The notes under the pieces: model-generated
Told to the model about the DNA's origin: nothing
What the model saw: only the letters and a program-made list of their open reading frames with translations
Databases searched by the model: none
Part shown: positions 1 to 4,841 of the stretch, in pieces
How positions within the stretch are numbered: the stretch's first letter is position 1
Layout: each line of letters begins with the position of its first letter
Assembly: GCA_937928455.1 (NCBI GenBank)
Contig: CALFUG010000080.1
Coordinates: 1 to 7,906 of the forward strand
DNA from: an uncultured Clostridia bacterium
GTDB lineage: Bacteria; Bacillota; Clostridia; Peptostreptococcales; Anaerovoracaceae
Direction of reading: 5' to 3'
Length of the DNA stretch: 7,906 nt
Made by a program: the position numbers and the translations under genes

Positions 1-51
1 AACCAGTGACTCCGAAAGGGGCCGTGGGTTCGAATCCCACCCTCTCCGCCA
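1..51 (+). tRNA. tRNA-Ser, 3' part only (cut by window start)
   Basis: Only the 3' portion is present: the 3' anticodon-stem strand (ACCAG, 2-6), a long variable arm with a 4-bp stem and GAAA loop (10-21), a perfect T arm (24-40), the acceptor strand CCTCTCC, discriminator G48 and encoded CCA (49-51). A long variable arm with discriminator G is the serine pattern. The anticodon lies outside the window, so the isoacceptor cannot be read. Confidence 0.88.
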
Positions 52-65
52 TTAATTGAAGACCG

Positions 66-157
66 GGAGAAGTACTCAAGTAGGTTGAAGAGGACGGTTT
101 GCTAAACCGTTAGGGTTCGTAAGGGCCGCATGGGTTCGAATCCCATCTTCTCCGCCA
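66..157 (+). tRNA. tRNA-Ser(GCU)
   Basis: The acceptor stem GGAGAAG (66-72) pairs fully with CTTCTCC (147-153), followed by discriminator G154 and encoded CCA. The anticodon stem is 94-98/106-110 with loop TTGCTAA, giving anticodon GCT at 101-103, which reads AGC/AGU serine codons. The long class II variable arm (111-129) and the T arm (130-146) are both present. It lies 14 bases after the preceding tRNA-Ser, within the same tandem array. Confidence 0.97.
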
Positions 158-163
158 TGTCCT

Positions 164-239
164 AGGGGTATAGCTCAGTTGGTAGAGCGATAGTCTCCAA
201 AACTATGCGCCGTGGGTTCAAGTCCTGCTACCCCTGCCA
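164..239 (+). tRNA. tRNA-Trp(CCA)
   Basis: The acceptor stem AGGGGTA (164-170) pairs with TACCCCT (229-235), with discriminator G236 and encoded CCA. Anticodon stem ATAGT/ACTAT encloses loop CTCCAAA, so the anticodon is CCA (197-199), reading UGG. The D arm is standard. The T stem (212-216/224-228) contains two G-U pairs, which is tolerable. A run of six T follows at 240-245, but no independent terminator stem precedes it, so transcription probably continues into tRNA-Pro. Confidence 0.97.
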
Positions 240-261
240 TTTTTTCAAAATTGAATAGTTG

Positions 262-338
262 CGGGGTGTAGCGCAGTTTGGTAGCGTAACTGGTTTGGGA
301 CCAGTGGGTCGCGGGTTCAAATCCTGTCACCCCGACCA
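262..338 (+). tRNA. tRNA-Pro(UGG)
   Basis: The acceptor stem CGGGGTG (262-268) pairs with CACCCCG (328-334), with discriminator A335 and encoded CCA (336-338). Anticodon stem ACTGG/CCAGT encloses loop TTTGGGA, so the anticodon is TGG (296-298) followed by G37, as expected for a proline tRNA whose G37 is methylated. The C1-G72 first pair and A73 are typical proline identity features. Confidence 0.97.
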
Positions 339-350
339 ACATTAGCATGT

Positions 351-427
351 GGGCCATTAGCTCAGTTGGTTAGAGCGTCCGGCTCATAACCGGCAGGTCC
401 GGGGTTCAAGTCCCTGATGGCCCACCA
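351..427 (+). tRNA. tRNA with CAU anticodon (tRNA-Ile2 or elongator tRNA-Met)
   Basis: The acceptor stem GGGCCAT (351-357) pairs with ATGGCCC (417-423), then A73 and encoded CCA. Loop CTCATAA gives anticodon CAT (385-387). A complete 7-bp acceptor stem, including G1-C72, argues against initiator tRNA. An unmodified C34 would make it elongator Met; lysidine at C34 would make it an AUA-reading Ile tRNA. The C4-G69 and C5-G68 pairs match those known to favour TilS recognition in the E. coli Ile2 tRNA, so Ile2 is quite possible. The top anticodon-stem pair (T378 with C394) is a mismatch, leaving four pairs. Confidence 0.93.
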
Positions 428-430
428 AAC

Positions 431-446
431 TTGTTCGAAAGAACAA
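431..446 (+). other. GAAA-tetraloop hairpin in the tRNA spacer
   Basis: TTGTTC (431-436) and GAACAA (441-446) form a perfect 6-bp stem closed by a GAAA tetraloop, in the 25-base spacer between the CAU tRNA and tRNA-Phe. No U-tract follows, so it is not a terminator. A structural spacer or a processing landmark for the tRNA precursor is possible; that role is inference. Confidence 0.55.
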
Positions 447-452
447 AAGTAT

Positions 453-528
453 GCCCAGATAGCTCAGTAGGTAGAGCAGTGGACTGAAAATCCACGTGTC
501 CTTGGTTCAATTCCGAGTCTGGGCACCA
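453..528 (+). tRNA. tRNA-Phe(GAA)
   Basis: The acceptor stem GCCCAGA (453-459) pairs with TCTGGGC (518-524), followed by A73 and encoded CCA (526-528). Anticodon stem GTGGA/TCCAC encloses loop CTGAAAA, so the anticodon is GAA (486-488). The T arm is 501-517. This is the last tRNA of the array; the operon terminator starts five bases after its CCA end. Confidence 0.97.
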
Positions 529-533
529 AAGAA

Positions 534-571
534 CGGCTCTTTGCACTTCGGTGTGGAGGGTTGTTTTTTTT
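534..571 (+). terminator. Intrinsic terminator of the tRNA operon
   Basis: Bases 534-546 pair over 13 positions with 551-563 around a TTCG tetraloop (547-550), and eight T follow (564-571). Seven of the 13 pairs are G-U in RNA, so the hairpin forms properly only in the + strand transcript; the antisense RNA would have A-C mismatches. This makes it a one-way terminator for the tRNA array. Confidence 0.85.
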
Positions 572-634
572 GTGACGATTTTGTTATTAATCTATGACTA
601 ATCAGGTGAAATGCAGCGGTCACGCCATCATTCG

Positions 635-663
635 TTGTGGCATTGTCGGAATATTGTTATAAT
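635..663 (+). promoter_or_regulatory. Promoter of the M28 peptidase gene
   Basis: TTGTGG (635-640) and a perfect TATAAT (658-663) are separated by 17 bp, a sigma-A-type arrangement with a weak -35 and a strong -10. Transcription would begin near 670. It lies after the tRNA terminator and 40 bp before the preferred ATG, and its start point excludes the longer reading that begins at 611. Confidence 0.7.
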
Positions 664-690
664 AAAGCCACTCGATACCGGAAGGAAAAA

Positions 691-697
691 GAAAGGA
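691..697 (+). promoter_or_regulatory. Ribosome binding site that sets the M28 peptidase start
   Basis: GAAAGGAG lies six to seven bases before the ATG at 704. The upstream in-frame ATG at 611 has no comparable site and lies upstream of the predicted transcript start. The 704 start also puts a canonical signal peptide at the N terminus. Confidence 0.8.
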
Positions 698-703
698 GCG
701 CAT

Positions 704-3262
704 ATGTTAAAACGAATCGGAATCCTATGCCTTGTGATGGTATTAGTCATGGGGATGTCGGTGACAGCCGCTTTTGGATATGCCAAAACAGATATTGAAA
801 TCACACCGGGAAATAACATTGCCCTGGTGGACGGCGAAGAAGCGGTACTGGATGTACCGGCTAAAATTATCAATGACCGCACCATGGTTCCCGTCCGTTT
901 TGTGGCGGAAAACATGGGCTATTTTGTGGATTGGGATGCAACCAATCGAACCGTTATCATTGGGGAAGACAACCATATATTACTTCCCATTGGTTCTACT
1001 ACCGCAACGGTGGATGGGGTTCAGGTTTCTTTGGATTCCCCGGCCATTATTGATAACAGTAGAACCCTTGTGCCTATTCGATTTGTCAGTGAAAATTTAG
1101 GGGCTATGGTAGATTGGGATGAGGATGCAAGAGTCGCCTCTATTGAATTTTCAGCCCAGTTGAATAAGGCTATTGAACTGTATGGACAAGAGGTAACGAC
1201 TATTGAAAAGAAGGTATTGGATGCGTTGGATGATGCCTATGCCTATGAAGTGGCCACGAAATTGACTACATTTGGGGATGCCTTGGATGGCTCCGGGTTC
1301 CGTCTGGTGGGCAGTACGGCAGGAAAAGCGGCATCCACATATATTTTTAACGAATTTAAAGATATGGGGTTGTCTCCCACTTACCATGAATTCTCCGCGG
1401 ATGGCTGGGAATACTATGGAGCGGAGTTAACGGTGCAGGGACACCCGGATTTAGACTATTTATTCCGTTCGGCCCCTTATACGCCAGCTACAGCGGCGGA
1501 AGGATTGACGGCAGAACTGGTGTATGTAGGAACCGCCACCAAGGAGGAACTAGAAGGTGTGGATCTCACCGGGAAAATCGCCCTGGCGGAATTTGACTGG
1601 GACTATACATTGTGGATGAACAATTTAACCCACCAGTTGGAAAGACACGGTGCAATTGGTGTCATCTACTTTATGACCAATGCTTATGGTTCGGATCCCA
1701 GTGGAATGGCCGAATTTGTGGGCGACTGGTCGGGAGTGTATCCCAGTGTACCGGTATGGTCCATGGCTCAGAAGGAAGGGTTTGAATTAGCCGCACTGGC
1801 AGAGAACGAAACCCTAACCGTGACGGCGGTATCTAACGGAAAATTAATTCCAAATGCCACGGGACAGAATGTAATTGCCAAAATTACGGGAACCACCTAT
1901 CCCAACGAGTACATTGTCATTAATGCCCACACCGACGCATACAACAAGTGCCTGCAGGACGATTCGGCACCCATCGGAATTATGGTAGCCATGGCGAAGG
2001 CGATGGTAGACACCAACTATCAGCCGGAACGAACCATTGTTTTTGTGGCAACGGATGGAGAAGAAGCCGGTGGCGGAGAAACATTCTATGATTGGTTGGT
2101 AGGAGCTTGGGACTTAGTGAACGACAAGGCAACCGAATGGGGAGGGAAGATTGTGAATTCCCATACCATCGAGCTGCTGGCCCACTCCGAGTCTTCCGAC
2201 TTTGGATATCGTGTTTCTGATTCGATGTATCTTTATGTCAAGGGCTTGGTGGCAGGATTAAACACTTGGGGGGATTTCTGGACCGATGTTTCTCTCCATA
2301 ACTTCATGACCACCTCCTCCGATGAATGGGCATTCTCCTACATGGGTGCACCTACTACCCGAACCGTATTGGAGGACCGTGCCGGAGAAGTATACCATTC
2401 TTCTTTGGATACACCGGAACGTTTCAGTTATGAAAAATTCGTAGACAGTCTATACATTCATAGTTTGCTGATTCTTCGAACGGATCAGCAAGTATTTGCA
2501 CCTTATGATTTGTCCAGAGATGCGGAAATCTATCTGGCTTCCTTGGATAAGGAATTGTTGGAAGCGGAAGGATTGAACTATACTTCCATGAAGAAGGTGT
2601 TGGATGATTATATTACGGAGGCGCAAGCTCTTATTGATCTGAACTTGCAAATAACAGAAGAGTACGACAAAGCTGTAGCAGAGGGGAAGAGTTTGGCGAA
2701 GGTGAATACCTTGATTGCCAGCTACAACCAGGCTTTACGGGATGTGGCCAAAATAACCATTCAAGGAACCCAGTATGTAGCACTGGATATACCGGTGAAT
2801 CAGACGGAATACAATCAAAGAATTCCTCAAGTCTTTGCAGAGGCGGCAGCCTTGTTGGCAGAGGGAAATCCGGAAGAATTATTGGATGTTCTCTATGGAC
2901 TGGACAGTGATGACTTGCAGCAATGGCCCATCTGGTACACGGAAGTGCTGGAATATGATACCTGGTACAATGCCTATTGGGAAGCCCTGGATATGAACAA
3001 GGGCAACAAAGATTTCAAGTGGGTCACAGGAAGACTGCTTCAGTATTACGATGTATATGATGTGATGAATCGAGTCAATGCCAAGATAGAAGCGGAAAAC
3101 ACCAATTTCCAGACAGAAATCAACACATTGAACTTATTCAAAACGACGGCTAAGAACAATTTAACCAGCGGATTTACCAAAGATTTGAACATGTGGAAAT
3201 CTGCAGCATCCAAGTTGCCTACAGCCAAGGCACAAGCTATTCTGGCAGAGTTGGAGAAATAG
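704..3262 (+). CDS. Exported M28-family zinc peptidase with tandem copper-amine-oxidase-N-like domains
   Basis: This 852-residue secreted protein would hydrolyse peptides with a two-zinc centre outside the membrane. A signal peptide (about 1-27: basic MLKR, long hydrophobic core, cleavage near AFGYA) is followed by two copies of a copper-amine-oxidase-N-like domain (about 39-86 and 100-146; each with RT-VPxRFVxEN-G and VDWD). This domain is thought to be a surface-associated module and does not make the protein an amine oxidase. Next come an M28 N-terminal part with a PA-type insert (about 265-385) and the M28 core. Visible metal and catalytic residues are H409-T-D411, D419/D420, E453-E454 and H565 (YHSSLDT); E490 is a candidate fifth ligand. 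The last 250 residues are helical, rich in Trp and Tyr, and I do not recognise them. An in-frame ATG at 611 would extend the protein by 31 residues but lacks a ribosome site and spoils the signal peptide. The gene has its own promoter and terminator. The exact substrate is unknown. Confidence 0.88.
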   Translation: MLKRIGILCLVMVLVMGMSVTAAFGYAKTDIEITPGNNIALVDGEEAVLDVPAKIINDRTMVPVRFVAENMGYFVDWDATNRTVIIGEDNHILLPIGSTTATVDGVQVSLDSPAIIDNSRTLVPIRFVSENLGAMVDWDEDARVASIEFSAQLNKAIELYGQEVTTIEKKVLDALDDAYAYEVATKLTTFGDALDGSGFRLVGSTAGKAASTYIFNEFKDMGLSPTYHEFSADGWEYYGAELTVQGHPDLDYLFRSAPYTPATAAEGLTAELVYVGTATKEELEGVDLTGKIALAEFDWDYTLWMNNLTHQLERHGAIGVIYFMTNAYGSDPSGMAEFVGDWSGVYPSVPVWSMAQKEGFELAALAENETLTVTAVSNGKLIPNATGQNVIAKITGTTYPNEYIVINAHTDAYNKCLQDDSAPIGIMVAMAKAMVDTNYQPERTIVFVATDGEEAGGGETFYDWLVGAWDLVNDKATEWGGKIVNSHTIELLAHSESSDFGYRVSDSMYLYVKGLVAGLNTWGDFWTDVSLHNFMTTSSDEWAFSYMGAPTTRTVLEDRAGEVYHSSLDTPERFSYEKFVDSLYIHSLLILRTDQQVFAPYDLSRDAEIYLASLDKELLEAEGLNYTSMKKVLDDYITEAQALIDLNLQITEEYDKAVAEGKSLAKVNTLIASYNQALRDVAKITIQGTQYVALDIPVNQTEYNQRIPQVFAEAAALLAEGNPEELLDVLYGLDSDDLQQWPIWYTEVLEYDTWYNAYWEALDMNKGNKDFKWVTGRLLQYYDVYDVMNRVNAKIEAENTNFQTEINTLNLFKTTAKNNLTSGFTKDLNMWKSAASKLPTAKAQAILAELEK
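818..1141 (+). repeat. Tandem protein-domain repeat (copper-amine-oxidase-N-like) inside the peptidase gene
   Basis: Two units, about 818-961 and 1001-1141, encode similar segments. Unit 1 has DGEEAVLDVPAKI, RTMVPVRFVAENMG and VDWD; unit 2 has DGVQVSLDSPAII, RTLVPIRFVSENLG and VDWD. The similarity is clear in protein but only partial in DNA, which suggests an old duplication typical of this domain family. Confidence 0.85.
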
Positions 3263-3300
3263 TAGAGAACAGCAAGACAGCAATACAACAAGTGTATTGA

Positions 3301-3332
3301 GAAGAGGGCCGATTCCGGTCCTCTTCTTTTTT
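3301..3332 (+). terminator. Intrinsic terminator of the M28 peptidase gene
   Basis: GAAGAGGGCC (3301-3310) pairs with GGTCCTCTTC (3317-3326) over ten bases, including one G-U pair, around the loop GATTCC. Six T follow (3327-3332). It begins 38 bases after the stop codon. No T-run exists on the opposite side, so it acts only on + strand transcription and isolates the pilus locus from the peptidase gene. Confidence 0.92.
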
Positions 3333-3423
3333 CTAACTGTTGATATACGTTGAAAAATAAATGTTTAAAGAGATGTAAGAGGGGTATCGATATCACGGAA
3401 TAAAAAAGAACGAAAGGTAATAA

Positions 3424-3441
3424 CTGTAACAAAACTGTAAT
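3424..3441 (+). promoter_or_regulatory. Pho-box-like tandem repeat upstream of the pilin promoter
   Basis: CTGTAAC-AAAA-CTGTAAT is a direct repeat with an 11-bp period, one helical turn. Compared by eye with the E. coli PhoB box consensus CTGTCATA(A/T)A(A/T)CTGTCA(C/T), it matches at 15 of 18 positions. On the other strand it reads TTACAG-N5-TTACAG, the 11-bp arrangement also used by Gram-positive PhoP. It lies 21 bp upstream of the -35 box, a position suited to activation. The regulator assignment is inference. Confidence 0.4.
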
Positions 3442-3462
3442 GATTAAAAGCAAACAAGTTCA

Positions 3463-3491
3463 TTGACAAATGTCGAAAATTGCCATAGAAT
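3463..3491 (+). promoter_or_regulatory. Pilin gene promoter
   Basis: A perfect TTGACA (3463-3468), a 17-bp spacer and TAGAAT (3486-3491; one mismatch to TATAAT) make this the strongest promoter in the window. Transcription would begin near 3498, giving an untranslated leader of about 70 bases. High activity fits a major structural subunit. Confidence 0.85.
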
Positions 3492-3497
3492 TGGCAA
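3480..3497. promoter_or_regulatory. Inverted repeat bracketing the pilin -10 box (candidate operator)
   Basis: TTGCCA-TAGAAT-TGGCAA has perfect 6-bp arms, and its 6-bp centre is exactly the -10 hexamer. A dimeric repressor bound here would block RNA polymerase directly. The regulator is unknown, and no regulator gene lies nearby to suggest one. Confidence 0.5.
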
Positions 3498-3555
3498 AAG
3501 AAACAGAAAATGATATCGGGAGAGCTTACCCACTGAAAAATCAACATGTAAGAGA

Positions 3556-3565
3556 AGAGGAGAGG
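3556..3565 (+). promoter_or_regulatory. Ribosome binding site of the pilin gene
   Basis: AGAGGAGAGG is purine-rich and contains GAGGAG close to the ideal distance from the ATG at 3570. It supports that start, which also gives a short basic class III prepilin leader of normal length. Confidence 0.8.
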
Positions 3566-3569
3566 ACAC

Positions 3570-3953
3570 ATGAACATTGAGAAATTGAAGAAATCAAAGA
3601 AAGGTTTTACCCTGGTAGAGATTATCGTTGTACTGGTAATCATCGCCATTTTAGCCGCTATCGCCATTCCGGCCATGACGGGTTGGATTAATAAGGCAAA
3701 TGAAAAGACCATCATGGCTGAGGCCAGAACCGTGCTTTTAGCTGCTCAGACGTTAGCTTCGGAGTCATATGGTAAAGGTGAAGAACCAACAGCATCTGCG
3801 ATTGAAGTTAAAACACTTGCTGAGGTTGGCGGAACAGTCTCTGGCATCACATTGGCAGGTACGGGAGCTGCAATCACAGGACTAGAATATGAATCTGGGG
3901 ATTATACAGCAACATACAATGCTACAACCGATCCTAAATGGGAAGTAGAATAG
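3570..3953 (+). CDS. pilA: Type IV major pilin precursor (prepilin)
   Basis: This is a 127-residue prepilin and the likely main subunit of the pilus fibre. The leader is 12 residues, rich in Lys, and ends in KKG. Prepilin peptidase would cut after G12 to expose F13, giving a mature protein of 115 residues with the conserved Glu at mature position 5 (E17). Residues 13-36 are the hydrophobic segment that holds the precursor in the membrane and later packs in the fibre core; an amphipathic helix runs to about residue 66. The remaining 60 residues form a small Gly/Thr/Ala-rich head with no cysteine, so no disulfide loop. The gene has a strong promoter and ribosome site, and is followed at once by a terminator, as expected for a highly expressed subunit. 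Codon choice changes abruptly near residue 67. It could instead be a major pseudopilin of a type II-like machine, but the PilM-N-O-like genes downstream favour a pilus. Confidence 0.92.
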   Translation: MNIEKLKKSKKGFTLVEIIVVLVIIAILAAIAIPAMTGWINKANEKTIMAEARTVLLAAQTLASESYGKGEEPTASAIEVKTLAEVGGTVSGITLAGTGAAITGLEYESGDYTATYNATTDPKWEVE

Positions 3954-3975
3954 TCAGAAAATTTAATAGAAAACT

Positions 3976-4004
3976 AGGCCGCTCTTTTTGAGCGGCCTTC
4001 TTTG
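3976..4004 (+). terminator. Terminator/attenuator between pilin and assembly genes
   Basis: AGGCCGCTC (3976-3984) pairs perfectly with GAGCGGCCT (3990-3998) around a TTTTT loop, followed by TTCTTT. The stem is GC-rich but the U-tract is interrupted, so leakage is likely. It would end most pilin transcripts while letting a fraction continue into the assembly genes. Confidence 0.82.
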
Positions 4005-4048
4005 TACCATGGTTAGTGTTGCAAGTAATTATCTGCCATTTTATACAT

Positions 4049-4053
4049 AGGAG
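4049..4053 (+). promoter_or_regulatory. Ribosome binding site for the GTG start of prepilin peptidase
   Basis: AGGAG lies five bases before GTG at 4059. It decides the start: the next in-frame ATG (4101) lies inside the first membrane segment and would remove the hydrophobic N terminus expected in this family. Confidence 0.75.
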
Positions 4054-4058
4054 TCAAC

Positions 4059-4826
4059 GTGGTATTTATATTGTATCTCACCATCGGAATTATCATATTT
4101 ATGTTCGGGGCCAGTTTGGGTAGCTTTTGCTCCGCCTATATCGAAAGATATCAGCAGGGTGTGAGCATTGTGAAGGGCCGGTCCATTTGTCCTTCCTGTC
4201 ATCGGCCCATCAAAGGGTACGATTTGATCCCCGTGCTGAGTTTTATCGTATTGGAGGGGAAATGTCGGTTTTGTGGGGGTCGCATTCCTTGGGAGAATTT
4301 TGTGTTGGAGGTCCTGGGCGGTGTGACGGCCTTGGGGCTCTTTTTCGTTTATGGACTCACGGGAGAGGGGGTGCTGTATCTCTTTGTGCTGGCGGCTCTC
4401 CTGTGCATATTCTTAATTGATATGCGAACCATGGATATTCCCCATGCCCTGAATATTGCCATTTTAGTATTGGGCATTATCAGCGGATTTCTCTTTCCCC
4501 ATATATCCTGGCTGGATCGAGGAATCGGTTTGATGGCCATCAGTGTGCCTATGTTTCTGCTGACCTTGTTGGTCCCCCATGCGTTTGGTGGGGGAGACGT
4601 GAAGTTGATGGGGGCAGCTGGGGTACTCTTGGGATGGCAGGCCTTACTGGTGGCCTTCTTCATCGGATTGGTGATTGGAGGTGCTCAGGGGGTATATATT
4701 CTCAGAGTACAAAAAAGAGATAAAAAAACTTTGTTTGCATTTGGCCCTGCATTAGCGATAGGAATTGCAATTTCGCTGTTTTTTGGTCATAATATAATAG
4801 ACTGGTATATCCGCCTTTTGTTCTAA
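4059..4826 (+). CDS. pilD: Prepilin peptidase / N-methyltransferase (A24 family)
   Basis: This 255-residue polytopic membrane enzyme removes the leader from prepilins at the inner face of the membrane, and full-length members also methylate the new N-terminal residue. After a first membrane segment (about 5-25) comes the cytoplasmic methyltransferase-type domain, with two zinc-binding CxxC pairs (C44-P-S-C47 and C69-R-F-C72) and the conserved RP-x(6)-PVLSF region. The aspartic protease part follows in several membrane helices, with the catalytic Asp pair D121 (IDMRTMDIP) and D180 (GGGDVK). Both catalytic residues and both CxxC pairs are intact, so both activities are expected. The length is normal. 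Translation starts at GTG. The gene follows the pilin by 105 bases across a terminator, and pilC starts 15 bases after it. ComC is an equivalent name in competent Firmicutes; the context here favours the pilus role. Confidence 0.95.
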   Translation: MVFILYLTIGIIIFMFGASLGSFCSAYIERYQQGVSIVKGRSICPSCHRPIKGYDLIPVLSFIVLEGKCRFCGGRIPWENFVLEVLGGVTALGLFFVYGLTGEGVLYLFVLAALLCIFLIDMRTMDIPHALNIAILVLGIISGFLFPHISWLDRGIGLMAISVPMFLLTLLVPHAFGGGDVKLMGAAGVLLGWQALLVAFFIGLVIGGAQGVYILRVQKRDKKTLFAFGPALAIGIAISLFFGHNIIDWYIRLLF

Positions 4827-4841
4827 AATCCTAGGGGGTTC

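Larger units (their letters stand above)
3263..3569. other. 307-base intergenic region upstream of the pilin gene
   Basis: It contains the peptidase terminator (3301-3332), a tandem CTGTAA-type repeat (3424-3441), a near-consensus promoter (3463-3491), an inverted repeat around its -10 box (3480-3497) and a leader of about 70 bases ending in a strong ribosome site. I see no credible small gene. I checked the leader for known c-di-GMP riboswitch signatures and found none. A palindrome TATCGATA (3385-3392) has no evident role. Confidence 0.6.

Noticed and set aside
240..245. T-run after tRNA-Trp as an internal terminator
   Set aside because: No separate hairpin precedes it; the only upstream stem is the tRNA acceptor and T arm, and three further tRNAs follow in the same direction before a proper terminator.
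175..357. A 60-codon minus-strand reading frame with VTGFEPATHWSQT-like sequence across tRNA-Trp and tRNA-Pro
   Set aside because: It is antisense to two clear tRNA genes. Translations of this VTGFEPAT...ATKLRYTP type are a well-known false-protein artefact of reverse-strand tRNA sequence. It has no upstream ribosome site of note.
611..703. N-terminal extension of the M28 peptidase from the ATG at 611
   Set aside because: The frame is open, but there is no suitable ribosome site, the TATAAT at 658-663 lies inside it, and the extension would bury the signal peptide. The ATG at 704 has a strong site and a proper signal peptide.
774..1100. A 108-codon plus-strand frame inside the peptidase gene
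   Set aside because: It overlaps in another frame the region encoding two well-conserved domains, has no ribosome site and shows no recognisable protein features; it is a shadow frame. Other antisense frames along the peptidase and pil genes were dismissed for the same reason.
3498..3569. A c-di-GMP or other riboswitch in the pilin leader, as found before some clostridial pilins
   Set aside because: The leader is only about 70 bases and shows neither the conserved core motifs of known c-di-GMP classes nor an alternative terminator before the ATG.
4019..4047. Promoter-like pair TTGCAA, 17 bp, TATACA upstream of pilD
   Set aside because: Each hexamer matches the consensus at only four positions, and the expected start near 4054 would leave out the AGGAG site at 4049-4053. 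Read-through from the pilin promoter explains expression better.
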